Below are positions 1-9,051 of a stretch of 64,000 nt of DNA, one piece after another. The notes beneath the pieces were generated by a model. That model was given only the letters and a program-made list of their open reading frames with translations. It did not search any database and was not told the origin of the DNA. The first letter of the stretch is position 1, and every line of letters begins with the position of its first letter. Source of the DNA: Pseudomonas migulae NBRC 103157 (GTDB lineage: Bacteria > Pseudomonadota > Gammaproteobacteria > Pseudomonadales > Pseudomonadaceae); assembly GCF_002091715.1 (NCBI RefSeq), contig NZ_BDAG01000032.1:24621-88620 (forward strand), read 5' to 3'. Both the position numbers and the translations under genes were made by a program.

Positions 1-443
1 AGGCCGCGCGTGCCGGGGAGCAGGGCCGCGGCTTTGCCGTGGTGGCCGACGAAGTCCGTAGCCTGGCGGGGCGCACCAGCGCCTCTACCCAGGAAATCGC
101 CACCATGGTCGCGCGCATCCAGCAAAGCACCCGCGAGGCGGTCACCAGCATGGAGGCGGGTGTGGCCCAGGTCGACAAAGGCATGGCCGTGACCGCCGAC
201 GTCGAACGCGCCATCCGCGAAATCCTCGAGGCCACGCTGAACACCACGCAACTGGTGAACGACATCTCCCGCACGATCGGCGAGCAGAGCCTGGCCAGCA
301 ATGAAATCGCGCATCAGGTGGAGATGATAGCGGGCATGTCCGAAGGGAACAGCAAGGTCATTGGCCAGACGGCTTCGACCACGGACGAGCTGTCCACCCT
401 GGCGGGCAAGCTGTCCCAGTCGGTCGACAGGTTTCGTCTCTGA
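1..443 (+). CDS. Methyl-accepting chemotaxis protein, C-terminal part (partial)
   Basis: This is the 3' end of a chemoreceptor gene that begins before the window; the reading frame is already open at base 3. The first residues contain the highly conserved hairpin-tip stretch GFAVVADEVRSLA, which in MCPs contacts CheA and CheW. It is followed by the returning half of the long cytoplasmic coiled coil, ending in VDRFRL. Family knowledge says the missing N-terminus carries the ligand-binding and transmembrane parts, so the signal sensed cannot be told. There is no CheR-tethering pentapeptide at the C-terminus. Confidence 0.95.
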   Translation, partial: AARAGEQGRGFAVVADEVRSLAGRTSASTQEIATMVARIQQSTREAVTSMEAGVAQVDKGMAVTADVERAIREILEATLNTTQLVNDISRTIGEQSLASNEIAHQVEMIAGMSEGNSKVIGQTASTTDELSTLAGKLSQSVDRFRL

Positions 444-458
444 GACATGAAACCCGAC

Positions 459-548
459 CCTGCAGGAGTCGGCTTGCTGGCGATGCTGACAACGCGGTAT
501 CCCGTCAAACCGCGTTGATACTTTCGCCAGCAAGCCGGCTCCTACAGG
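459..548. repeat. REP inverted pair (GGCTTGCTGGCGA type)
   Basis: Two inverted arms face each other: CTGCAGGAGTCGGCTTGCTGG on the left and the complementary CCAGCAAGCCGGCTCCTACA on the right. This is the Pseudomonas REP doublet form that recurs at several other places in the window. Its right end covers the stop codon of the neighbouring ilvD gene. Confidence 0.85.
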
Positions 549-2224
549 TACTTATCCGTCACCGCCCCTTCTGAAGCGCTGGACACCGTCTTCGCATACT
601 TCGCCAGCACCCCGCGTTTGTACTTCGATTCCGGCCGCACCCAGCGGGTCTTGCGATCGGCCAGTTCCGCATCGGAAACATCGACCGTGATCTGTCTGCT
701 TTGCGCATCGATAGTGATTTTGTCTCCATCTTCGATCAACGCAATCGGCCCGCCATCAAAGGCTTCCGGCGTGATGTGTCCCACCACGAAACCGTGGGAA
801 CCACCGGAAAAACGGCCATCGGTGATCAGCGCAACGTCCTTGCCCAAGCCTTTGCCCATGACCGCCGACGTCGGCGAAAGCATTTCGCGCATGCCCGGGC
901 CGCCCTTGGGGCCTTCGTAACGGATCACGATCACGTCACCCGCTTTCACTTCGCCGTTGAGAATGCCGGCCAAGGCGCCTTCTTCACCGTGATAGACCCG
1001 TGCCGTGCCTTCAAAACGCAGGCCTTCCTTACCGGTGATCTTGGCCACCGCGCCAGTCGGTGAAAGGTTGCCGCGCAACACAACAAGGTGCGAGTCCTTT
1101 TTGACCGGCCGATCGAAGGGCAGGATCACGTCCTGACCTTCCGGATAATCCGCCACGTTTTCGAGGTTTTGCGCGAGGGTCCTGCCGGTCACCGTCATCG
1201 CATCGCCATGCAGCATGCCGGCCGCGAGCATGCGCTTCATCAACGGTTGAATGCCGCCGATGGCGACCAGTTCGCTCATCATGTATTGGCCGCTGGGGCG
1301 CAGGTCGGCCACCACCGGCGACACCTTGCCCAGCTCGACGAAATCATCCAGCGTCAACTCGACATCCACCGCGTGCGCCATGGCCAACAGATGAAGCACC
1401 GCATTGGTCGAGCCGGCGAGGGCGATCACCACGCGGATCGCGTTTTCGAAGGCTTTGCGGGTCATGATGTCCCGCGGCTTGAGGTCCAGTTTCAGCAGCT
1501 CCATGACCTGCTGGCCGGCGCGGAAACTGTCCGAGGCCTTGTCGCTGCCGACGGCGTCCTGCGAGCTGGAACCCGGCAGGCTCATGCCCAGCGCTTCAAT
1601 GGCCGAGGCCATGGTGTTGGCGGTGTACATCCCGCCGCAAGAACCGGGGCCGGGAATCGCCACTTCCTCGATCTGCTTGACCTGGATTTCGTTGATGTCG
1701 CCGCGCGCATTCTGGCCCACGGCTTCGAACACGGAAATGATGTCGGTGTGGCCGGCGCCCGGCCGGATCGTACCGCCATAAACGAAAATGGAAGGGCGGT
1801 TCAGCCGCGCCATGCCGATCAGGCAGCCCGGCATGTTCTTGTCGCAACCGCCCACCGTCACCAGACCGTCGAAGCCTTCGCACCCGGCGACGACCTCGAT
1901 TGAATCGGCAATCACCTCCCGCGACACCAGCGAATACTTCATGCCTTCGGTGCCGTTGGCGATGCCGTCGGAAATGGTGATGGTGTTGAAAATCACGCCC
2001 TTGGCCCCGGCGGCATTCGCGCCCTGTTCGGCCTCTTTCGCCAGTTTGTCGATGTGCATGTTGCACGGCGTGACCATCGCCCAGGTCGAGGCGATGCCGA
2101 TCTGCGGCTTCTTGAAGTCCTCGTCGGTGAAACCCACGGCTCGCAGCATCGAGCGGCCGGGGGCGCGCTCCACACCGTCGACCACTTGGGAGGAATATTT
2201 GCGCAGATCTTTTTTATCGCTCAT
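542..2224 (-). CDS. ilvD: Dihydroxy-acid dehydratase
   Basis: The enzyme dehydrates 2,3-dihydroxy-isovalerate and 2,3-dihydroxy-3-methylvalerate to the 2-keto acids, the third step of valine and isoleucine synthesis, in the cytoplasm. At 560 residues it matches the shorter IlvD/Edd branch. Visible family motifs are TPCNMH (about residue 53), CDKNMPGC (about 127) and PGPGSCGGMYTANTM (about 192), which contain the iron-sulfur cluster cysteines. The start MSDKKDLRKYSSQVVDG is typical. It stands alone on the minus strand. Its stop codon TAG lies inside the REP element next to it, so the last residues may have been shaped by REP insertion. Related dehydratases act on sugar acids, but the motifs and context favour IlvD. 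Confidence 0.93.
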   Translation of the reverse strand: MSDKKDLRKYSSQVVDGVERAPGRSMLRAVGFTDEDFKKPQIGIASTWAMVTPCNMHIDKLAKEAEQGANAAGAKGVIFNTITISDGIANGTEGMKYSLVSREVIADSIEVVAGCEGFDGLVTVGGCDKNMPGCLIGMARLNRPSIFVYGGTIRPGAGHTDIISVFEAVGQNARGDINEIQVKQIEEVAIPGPGSCGGMYTANTMASAIEALGMSLPGSSSQDAVGSDKASDSFRAGQQVMELLKLDLKPRDIMTRKAFENAIRVVIALAGSTNAVLHLLAMAHAVDVELTLDDFVELGKVSPVVADLRPSGQYMMSELVAIGGIQPLMKRMLAAGMLHGDAMTVTGRTLAQNLENVADYPEGQDVILPFDRPVKKDSHLVVLRGNLSPTGAVAKITGKEGLRFEGTARVYHGEEGALAGILNGEVKAGDVIVIRYEGPKGGPGMREMLSPTSAVMGKGLGKDVALITDGRFSGGSHGFVVGHITPEAFDGGPIALIEDGDKITIDAQSRQITVDVSDAELADRKTRWVRPESKYKRGVLAKYAKTVSSASEGAVTDKYL

Positions 2225-2606
2225 GACTGCTCCTCAGCGGCTCGTCGAAAAAACAGATTGAGTATAGTGGCCCCGGCGCGCGTGTTCGGACTATCAGGTC
2301 GGGAACAGACGCGCGGGTTTGCGATGTCGTGATATTCTTCGCCTCAACTTGGTTTGACCTATTCAGTTTGCGTGTCCTCGAGACGCGCCAACAGAATCAC
2401 TGTCGCTCAAGTAGCTGAAGCCAATAAAGATAAAAAGTCAGTTCAGTAGGGACATATAAACTGAGGTCGATGGATCACGTCGGCCTTGTGTGCCCACCCT
2501 CCGATTTCATGTGCGAGCACCCACGACATCCTGCCTGAATGCCGTGAAACAAGGGCTTGTGAGTGAAGATCGAAGGGCGGATGGCGTTTTATCAAAGGTG
2601 CTACAG
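2225..2606. other. Divergent intergenic region between ilvD and mqo
   Basis: This 382-base stretch separates two divergent genes and must hold both promoters. I see no RNA gene, repeat or convincing operator in it. An upstream extension of the mqo frame exists from 2490, but it has no good ribosome site and would bury the signal peptide. Confidence 0.5.
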
Positions 2607-4253
2607 ATGTTTAAGAAAATGAACACGGCCCTGTTGGGGCTGGCTTTGTCGATGGGGATCACGTCCGTTCACGCGGAAGAGGCAAAGAAAGTCGATGTGT
2701 TGCTCATCGGCGGCGGCATCATGAGCGCGACCCTGGGTGTCTGGCTCAATGAGCTGGAACCTGGCACTTCGATGGAAATGATCGAGCGCCTTGACGGCGT
2801 CGCCCTGGAAAGCTCCAACGGCTGGAACAACGCCGGTACCGGTCACTCTGCCCTGGCCGAGTTGAACTACACCCCGGAAGACGAGAAGGGCAACGTCTCG
2901 ATTCCGAAAGCCGTTGAAATCAACGAAGCGTTCCAGATTTCCCGTCAGTTCTGGGCCTGGCAGGTTCAGCAAGGCGTGCTGAAAAACCCGCGTTCGTTCA
3001 TCAACTCCACGCCGCACATGAGCTTTGTGTGGGGCGACGACAACATCAAGTTCCTGAAGAAACGCTACGAAGCCCTGCAGGCGAGCCCGCTGTTTGCCGG
3101 TATGCAGTATTCCGAAGACCCGGCCGTGATCAAGAAGTGGGTTCCGCTGATGATGGAAGGGCGTGACCCGAACCAGAAAATCGCGGCCACCTGGTCCCCG
3201 ATCGGCACCGACGTCAACTTCGGCGAAATCACCCGCCAGTTCGTTGCGCACCTGCAAACCACGCCGAAGTTCGACTTGAAACTGTCTAGCGAAGTGCAAG
3301 ACATCACCAAGAACGAAGACGGCACTTGGCGCGTCAGCTACAAAAACCTGAAAGATGGCAGCAAATCCGAAACCGACGCCAAATTCGTGTTCATCGGCGC
3401 GGGCGGCGGTGCATTGCACCTGCTGCAGAAGTCCGGGATTCCTGAAGCCAAGGAATACGCAGGCTTCCCGGTTGGCGGCTCGTTCCTGGTGACCGAGAAC
3501 CCGACCATCGCCGAGCAACACCTGGCCAAGGCCTACGGTAAAGCCTCTGTCGGCGCTCCGCCGATGTCGGTTCCGCACCTGGACACCCGTGTTCTGGACG
3601 GCAAGCGCGTTATCCTGTTTGGCCCATTCGCGACCTTCAGCACCAAGTTCCTCAAGGAAGGCTCGTACCTGGACCTGCTGACCACCACCACCACGCACAA
3701 CGTGTGGCCAATGACCAAGGTCGGCATCAAGGAATACCCGCTGGTCGAGTACCTTGCCGGTCAACTGATGCTGTCGGATGAAGACCGCCTCAACGCCCTG
3801 AAAGAATACTTCCCGAACGCCAAGGCTGAAGACTGGCGCCTGTGGCAAGCCGGCCAGCGCGTGCAAATCATCAAGCGTGATGAAGCGGCGGGTGGCGTCC
3901 TGAAACTGGGTACCGAAATCGTTGCTTCCGCTGACGGCACCATCGCCGGTCTGCTGGGCGCTTCGCCGGGTGCCTCGACTGCTGCGCCGATCATGCTGAC
4001 CGTGCTGCAGAAAGTGTTCAAGGACAAGGTCGCTTCGCCTGCCTGGCAGGAAAAGCTGCACCAGATCGTGCCGAGCTATGGCACTCAGCTGAACGGCAGC
4101 CCTGAAAAAGTGGCTGAAGAGTGGGCCTACACCGCCAAGGTGTTGCAACTGACTCCGCCGCCGGCGATCGGTCAGGTGGCGGCTCCGGCTGCCGCTCCGG
4201 CCGAGGCGCCAAAGGCACCGAAAGCCAACGCTGCGAGCGACATGGCTCTGTAA
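2607..4253 (+). CDS. mqo: Malate:quinone oxidoreductase with signal peptide
   Basis: This FAD enzyme oxidises malate to oxaloacetate and passes electrons to quinone, replacing or backing up NAD-malate dehydrogenase in the TCA cycle. From the chosen ATG (preceded by AAAGGTG) the product has 548 residues. It opens with a signal-like stretch MFKKMNTALLGLALSMG ending in VHA, then the FAD dinucleotide motif LLIGGGIMSATLG (residues 32-44). The family motif NGWNNAGTGHSALAELNY follows at about 72. The C-terminal 30 residues are Ala/Pro-rich and outside the conserved core. The exported form is one of the two Mqo types common in Pseudomonas. A strong terminator follows directly. Confidence 0.95.
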   Translation: MFKKMNTALLGLALSMGITSVHAEEAKKVDVLLIGGGIMSATLGVWLNELEPGTSMEMIERLDGVALESSNGWNNAGTGHSALAELNYTPEDEKGNVSIPKAVEINEAFQISRQFWAWQVQQGVLKNPRSFINSTPHMSFVWGDDNIKFLKKRYEALQASPLFAGMQYSEDPAVIKKWVPLMMEGRDPNQKIAATWSPIGTDVNFGEITRQFVAHLQTTPKFDLKLSSEVQDITKNEDGTWRVSYKNLKDGSKSETDAKFVFIGAGGGALHLLQKSGIPEAKEYAGFPVGGSFLVTENPTIAEQHLAKAYGKASVGAPPMSVPHLDTRVLDGKRVILFGPFATFSTKFLKEGSYLDLLTTTTTHNVWPMTKVGIKEYPLVEYLAGQLMLSDEDRLNALKEYFPNAKAEDWRLWQAGQRVQIIKRDEAAGGVLKLGTEIVASADGTIAGLLGASPGASTAAPIMLTVLQKVFKDKVASPAWQEKLHQIVPSYGTQLNGSPEKVAEEWAYTAKVLQLTPPPAIGQVAAPAAAPAEAPKAPKANAASDMAL

Positions 4254-4269
4254 TCAGGGCGTAATCTGA

Positions 4270-4306
4270 AAGCCCACTGAACCGGTGACGGTCAGTGGGC
4301 TTTTTT
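4270..4306 (+). terminator. Rho-independent terminator after mqo
   Basis: A GC stem AGCCCACTGA / TCAGTGGGCT with a ten-base loop is followed by six T residues, 17 bases after the mqo stop codon. Confidence 0.9.
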
Positions 4307-4319
4307 GTGGGCGAAGACA

Positions 4320-4436
4320 CTGCAGGAGCGAGCTTGCTGCGGGTGGCGTTCCGACGATGGTCGTCAACGATAATGCGAAACACCAGATGCCCCGTGGCGA
4401 CCTTGGTTTTTTCGCGAGCAGGCTCGTTCCTACAAA
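4320..4436. repeat. REP inverted pair, degenerate
   Basis: CTGCAGGAGCGAGCTTGCTGC at the left faces CGCGAGCAGGCTCGTTCCTACA at the right, separated by about 75 bases. The arms are imperfect copies of the GAGC-GGCTTGCTCGCG REP type. Confidence 0.7.
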
Positions 4437-4664
4437 ATGAAATGTGGTGTAAACCGATTTGAGCACTAGACACGGGTTTCAATCCGGAAAGACCGGTAGG
4501 CCGCCTTGCAAAGTCCCGGCCTTATATCTTTACTGTTACTCAATGTAATCGCGCTGCATCATAAAATATGTCTTGTTTTTCAAGGTTTAAGCGCGCTTAT
4601 TGAAGTTCCGCCCGGATCTTTTATATCTGATCTGCCTAAGATAAAGCTCAAAGGATGACGAAAA

Positions 4665-5802
4665 GTGAAAGATAACTTGGCGGCAGTTATCCGAAAACTC
4701 ATTTCCCCTTCAATGCGGTATGAAATGAGGCAGGCTTCAAGTTGTCTGCGAGACATCCTTGGGCGTGCGTGTGTCTGGCGTTGGGAAATTGCCAGGTTCA
4801 GGCTGCAAAAGGACAGTCCTTACGAGATCCTCTATATCGGGAGGAAACAGCAACGGGAAATGGCCAAGCTACTCATCGGGGGGAAGAACACCTCTGTGAC
4901 TGACGGCGAGCCGAAACCCGCCGAGTCGAATCATGTGGTGGTCAGTGAGGTGCGGACCCCGGGGACTTTGTCTATTCCCTTGTATCTGAGTGCCGTCGTT
5001 CCGCTGGGGCGCTCCATCGAGGACATCACCGCAAAATACGATGGTGAGCTGCGTCGAAACATCCGCAAAAACCGACCGCACTATCACATGAGGCCGGCGC
5101 TGCTGGATGAAGAAATAGACAAGGCCGACAGGGAAATGCTTCGGCCTTATGCCCAGGCAAGGCATCCACGCTGCGCAATTTCCCACCGAGGAAGTGTTCA
5201 GGATCGCCAGGACTGTCGGGCGGCTCGACCTGATCATGCGGGATGACGAAGTAATTGGCTGTCACCTGGGCTGCGCCGTAACGCGTGGCGGAAAACGCTA
5301 TTGGAGCACGCTGCGTTTCGGGTACACCGAGGCGGTTTTTTCAGATGCCAAGCGACTGGGCGAGGTCAACGCGATTACCACCTTCATGGCGCTTGAGTCG
5401 GCGATCCATGAAGGCTTCGATTATTACGACATCGGTCTTTGCGTGGCACGGCCGGATGAAGGACTGCTGAAATGGAAACGAAGGCGCGGCGGTGACGTTG
5501 ATTCCCTGGGCAACCACGCTTATATGTTTCTGCGACTGCCCAAGGCAGGAGTCGCCAGATTCCTTTGGGACACGCCGCTTTTTGCTGCCGAAGGAAAGGA
5601 ATTGACCCTTCACCTTGGCTTGCCTGACGGGCCAAGCGATGAGGAGGCCGCCAGCCGCTATCATGAAATGGTATTCGGCGGGCTGCACAAGATTTATCTC
5701 TACTGCGCGCAGAACTCGGGCGAACAGTTTCTCGAAACCTTGCGCAGTCGCTACGCTAACTTGCAGACCCCACCCGTTATGGAAAGGATTCCATCCAGCT
5801 GA
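4665..5802 (+). pseudogene. GNAT/FemAB-like acyltransferase gene with a frameshift
   Basis: Two overlapping frames together form one protein of about 378 residues. The first runs from a GTG at 4665 (AAGGA upstream) to around 5150. The second continues from about 5150 to the stop at 5802. The upstream part contains KYDGELRRNIRKNRPHY and the downstream part EVNAITTFMALESAIHEGFDYYDIG, a layout like the FemAB-type acyltransferases found in cell-surface polysaccharide loci. The break lies near GCCCAGGCAAGGC; dropping one C of the CCC run would restore a continuous frame. It is either a genuine inactivating mutation or a base-calling error. The GT61 gene starts 40 bases downstream, so the two probably act on the same surface polymer. 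The substrate is unknown. Confidence 0.65.
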
Positions 5803-5841
5803 GTATTTTCAGAACGTTCTGTCCAGAAGGGAGGACTTTTC

Positions 5842-6960
5842 ATGGAAAGCGATGTCTCGCACATCAGCACTTCGACCGCTGGCAATCGAAGGAAATGGAC
5901 CCTTGCCGCCTACAGGTACATGGCAAGAAAAAGACTCGCGCGCAAGGCAGAGATCAACCTGAAAAGCCTGGCGGTCAAACGCTGGGACGTTGCGCCGGGT
6001 GGCGTATCGTACTCTCCACCGGCTTTCTTCCTGCCCGGTCAGATGGAACGCGTGACGGGGTGGGAGGCAAAGCGTTTTTATCCGTTCGAGCATCCGGCGC
6101 GCACGATGGAAGGGCTGGGTGACGTGGTCCAAGGCCCGACACGCGGTTATTTGCTCGAGAATGTCTGGCTGATCGATGGAGCGCTCTACAAGGACAACGC
6201 AAGTTTCTGGTTGTCTCTCAAGCCCGGCAGGTTTCCGCGCATTGTCGTGGAGCATGAGATCGACCGCGCGGCCGTCTTCTGCACGCAGAATGGCAATACC
6301 TGGTTTGGTACGCGGTTGATGGAAGACTTCCCGACCTATCCATTGGCCTGCGATGAAGGCGTCCCGGTGACCACCGCGCCATCCGCCCGGTTTCCTCTCT
6401 CTGCCCAGACTCTCGCGTACGAAGAGTGGCTTGGCATGAAGCCGGTTCGCTTGAACGGCGCGTTTTTTCATGAGCTCGTGCTATTCGACGATTTCAGCAA
6501 CAACCAAAGCAGGCACCTGCGTTACCGGGCCATGGGGGAAAAGCTGCTGTCGCACGTGAGCCATGAGGATCACCCGGGCGTGTTCATTCTTCGCGGTAGC
6601 GCCGGCGACTTGCGCCTTTTGCGCAACGAACTCGAGATTGCCGAACATCTGCGCAAGACTCGAGGTTTTCGTGTACTCGATCCTTTGAAAACCGACGTCC
6701 CGACCATCGTGGCGACCTGCGCCGGAGCGCGGACCGTGATCGGGGTCGAAGGCAGTCAGCTCGTACACGGTGTCAATGTATTGCAGCAGGGCGGTTCGTT
6801 GCTGACGCTGCAGCCACCGAACCGCTTCGTCAGTTACTTCAAATACCTGACGGATCGCGACCAGCAGAATTTTGGCTTTGTGGTCGGTACGCCTGAGGGC
6901 GATGGCTTCAAAATCGATATTGAAGAGGTGGAGCGCACATTGGACCTGTTTCCTTCATGA
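5842..6960 (+). CDS. Glycosyltransferase family 61 protein
   Basis: The 372-residue product resembles GT61/DUF563 glycosyltransferases. The C-terminal half contains the family signature region VEGSQLVHGVNVLQQGGSLL (about residues 303-322), equivalent to the EGS-x-hydrophobic loop of the nucleotide-sugar site. The N-terminal 110 residues are variable and carry no signal peptide. AGAAGGGAGGAC lies upstream of the ATG. It follows the frameshifted acyltransferase-like gene by 40 bases and probably shares its transcript. That suggests a two-gene module decorating a capsule, O-antigen or exopolysaccharide. Donor and acceptor sugars cannot be inferred. Confidence 0.75.
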   Translation: MESDVSHISTSTAGNRRKWTLAAYRYMARKRLARKAEINLKSLAVKRWDVAPGGVSYSPPAFFLPGQMERVTGWEAKRFYPFEHPARTMEGLGDVVQGPTRGYLLENVWLIDGALYKDNASFWLSLKPGRFPRIVVEHEIDRAAVFCTQNGNTWFGTRLMEDFPTYPLACDEGVPVTTAPSARFPLSAQTLAYEEWLGMKPVRLNGAFFHELVLFDDFSNNQSRHLRYRAMGEKLLSHVSHEDHPGVFILRGSAGDLRLLRNELEIAEHLRKTRGFRVLDPLKTDVPTIVATCAGARTVIGVEGSQLVHGVNVLQQGGSLLTLQPPNRFVSYFKYLTDRDQQNFGFVVGTPEGDGFKIDIEEVERTLDLFPS

Positions 6961-7066
6961 CGGCCGCCCGGGCTCTGTGATCCGCAGTTTTTTACCCAAT
7001 CTGCCACTTTCGCCACAAGGGCGGCGGATCTAAAGTCGAGGGCGCCTCTTCAGGGAACTTCTGGTC

Positions 7067-7966
7067 ATGTACAGCCCGCTTGCCCTCCCGGCTACCGCTC
7101 GCCACTTCCACGACCGCATCTACGCCGGCGACATCATGCTTGTCGCGGACTTGCAGCCCATGACAGCACTGGTCGAGTTCACCCGTGCCTTCCTCGAAGA
7201 GGCGCTGCATCCCTGGCCGCCACAACACATCCATCGCTACTTGAGCCACGAACAGCAGACGGTGCTGTTCGCAAAATGCCAGAACGAATTCGCTCGCTCG
7301 GCCGAGATCCAGCGCCTGTGGCAGGCGGTCATCGCACAGCTTGGGTTGACCCCGGATTCTCTGGCGTGCGATCGATTGCACCTGCGTTTCCAGCCCCACC
7401 GGGAAGCCGAGCAGTTCACCCCACGCGCCCGCACCACGGCCACCATCGCCTTCCACCGCGATACATGGGGCTCGAACATGTACGCGCAGACCAATTGGTG
7501 GGCGCCGGTCTATCCGGTCACGGCCGGTCGGACGTTCGCGTTGTACCCCGGCCTGTGGCAGCGGCCGCTGCTCAATTCGAGTGTCACCTTCGATATGCGC
7601 GCCATTTTGCAGCGCTCCCATCAGGACGGACGCAACGCAGTGGACGCCGACGAGGCCATCCCGCACCTGCTGGAGGCAATAGATTGGGAAGAGGGGATTG
7701 CCGTTGAGATCGCGCCGGGCAGTCTGATCGCCTTTTCCGGTGCCCATGCCCACGTCGGTGTCGGCAACAGCACCGGCCTGACACGGATCTCGTTCGAGAC
7801 GCGCTCGGTTCTGATCGCCGACGTGATGGCCGGGTTGGGCGCCCCCAACATCGACGGTTACGCGCCGTGGCAGACGCCGGGGTTGTTTCGCCGGATGAGC
7901 GACGGCATGCGCCTGAGCGAAATTCTTGGCTGTGGAGTAGTTGAGCGCTATTCGCGGCCAGCTTGA
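7067..7966 (+). CDS. 2-oxoglutarate/Fe(II) dioxygenase-like protein
   Basis: The 299-residue product has no recognised name. Its central part shows a possible non-haem iron facial triad: FHRDTWGSN (His130, Asp132) and AHAHVGVGNSTGLTRISFE (His229, Arg240). The spacing of the last His and Arg is what phytanoyl-CoA-type 2OG dioxygenases use to bind iron and 2-oxoglutarate. A tryptophan-rich segment TNWWAPVYP lies between. The gene is followed almost without gap by a DapF-like gene, so the pair may modify one small molecule. The assignment is inferred from the motif only. The start has no strong ribosome site, and GGGAAC lies about ten bases upstream. Confidence 0.6.
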   Translation: MYSPLALPATARHFHDRIYAGDIMLVADLQPMTALVEFTRAFLEEALHPWPPQHIHRYLSHEQQTVLFAKCQNEFARSAEIQRLWQAVIAQLGLTPDSLACDRLHLRFQPHREAEQFTPRARTTATIAFHRDTWGSNMYAQTNWWAPVYPVTAGRTFALYPGLWQRPLLNSSVTFDMRAILQRSHQDGRNAVDADEAIPHLLEAIDWEEGIAVEIAPGSLIAFSGAHAHVGVGNSTGLTRISFETRSVLIADVMAGLGAPNIDGYAPWQTPGLFRRMSDGMRLSEILGCGVVERYSRPA

Positions 7967-8024
7967 AAAAGCGCTGCGAATGGGGCTAGATCCTTCCCAC
8001 ATCCCTCGTCGCCTGGATCTGTTT

Positions 8025-8840
8025 ATGCCGCTGAGTTTTCACAAGATGCACGCCAATGGCGATGACTTCGTTGTTGTCGACGCACGAAACTCGGCCAACC
8101 CAGTGACCAGTGCCATCGCTCGGCGAATGGGCGATCGCAACCGCGGCATCGGATTCAATCAACTCGCGGTACTGCTCGATTGCGATGACGCCGCCGCGCG
8201 CGTGGTGTTCTGGAACGCCGATGGCTCACCGCTGGATGCTTGCGGCAGCGCAACGCGCGGTGCCGCGGACAGGCTGATGCGCGAAGCCAATTCCACCTCG
8301 ATTGTGCTGCGCACCAACCGGGGTTTGCTGACGTGCGAACGAACCTCGACCGGCGCCATTTCGGTCAGCATGGGCGCGCCGCTTTTTGGCTGGTCGGATA
8401 TTCCTTTGGCTCAGGAACTGGATACGACTGTCCTGCCCCTGGAGGGAGGCCCGACCGCGTGCAGCATGGGCAATCCGCACTGCACTTATTTTGTGGATGA
8501 CCTGACGGCGATTGATATCGCGAGCATCGGGCCGGCCATTGAAACCAACCCGCTGTTTCCCCTTAAAACGAACGTGCATTTTGTTCAGGTTATTGACCGC
8601 AAGCACATTCGGTTGCGTATTTGGGAACGTGGGGGTGGAATTCCGCTGGGTTCAGGTTCTTGCTGTTGTGGTGCGGTTGTTAATGGGATTCGTCGGGGTT
8701 TACTGGATGAATCCGTTGAGGTCGAGTGTGATGGTGGGAGCGTGACGGTTCAGTGGGATGGCGTAGGGGCGGTGTTTCTTACTGGGCCGGTGGAGGCGAC
8801 TTTTTCGGGGACCATCGCGGATGGCTTATTGAACGCTTGA
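8025..8840 (+). CDS. Diaminopimelate epimerase-like protein lacking the second catalytic Cys
   Basis: The fold is that of DapF. The opening MPLSFHKMHANGDDFVVVD aligns with the start of DapF, which is why I chose this ATG over in-frame TTG 7941 or ATG 7980. Residues 64-75 NADGSPLDACGS carry Cys73 at the position of the first catalytic cysteine, and GNPHC follows at about 150. The second motif reads ERGGGIPLGSGSCCCGAV, where DapF has ERGAGETxACGSG. The acid/base cysteine is therefore Ser210 and the GET substrate loop is changed. Canonical two-base LL/meso-DAP epimerisation is thus doubtful. Length is 271 residues, normal for the family. The oxygenase-like gene just upstream suggests a shared pathway. 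It is probably not the housekeeping dapF. Confidence 0.75.
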   Translation: MPLSFHKMHANGDDFVVVDARNSANPVTSAIARRMGDRNRGIGFNQLAVLLDCDDAAARVVFWNADGSPLDACGSATRGAADRLMREANSTSIVLRTNRGLLTCERTSTGAISVSMGAPLFGWSDIPLAQELDTTVLPLEGGPTACSMGNPHCTYFVDDLTAIDIASIGPAIETNPLFPLKTNVHFVQVIDRKHIRLRIWERGGGIPLGSGSCCCGAVVNGIRRGLLDESVEVECDGGSVTVQWDGVGAVFLTGPVEATFSGTIADGLLNA

Positions 8841-8901
8841 TTGGCGCTTTTTCGTAGTAAGCGGTGCAGCCCCGTTGGGCTTCGAAGAAGACTTAATGGA
8901 T

Positions 8902-9051
8902 TCATTCATCGTCATGTATTAGCTCCAAGGCCTTGATCCACTCGGTCGGAGCTTCAAATTTTGCGTAATACGACTGTTTTTCTGAATCACTTAATTGAGT
9001 GAAAAAAGGCAGGAAGTAGTTGTCGTTGTAGTAACCCTGCGCGCCTTGCAT
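8902..9051 (-). pseudogene. Short acidic C-terminal fragment of an unknown protein
   Basis: From an ATG at the junction with the truncated transporter, 49 residues can be read, containing YFLPFFTQLSDSEKQSYYAK and ending in LELIHDDE. It is in a different frame from the MFS fragment and looks like the tail of a cytoplasmic alpha-helical protein. The base composition is AT-richer than its neighbours. I do not recognise the family. Size and composition would fit an immunity-protein tail, but that is a guess. Confidence 0.35.

Noticed and set aside
1088..1903. Long open frame of 271 codons on the plus strand
   Set aside because: It is the antisense shadow of ilvD; it is rich in His, Arg and Gln and has no family features.
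2601..4148. 515-codon open frame on the minus strand
   Set aside because: It is opposite the well-supported mqo gene and shows only shadow composition.
7941..8024. Upstream extension of the DapF-like protein from TTG 7941
   Set aside because: The extra 28 residues overlap the upstream gene and have no counterpart in DapF, whose start aligns with ATG 8025.
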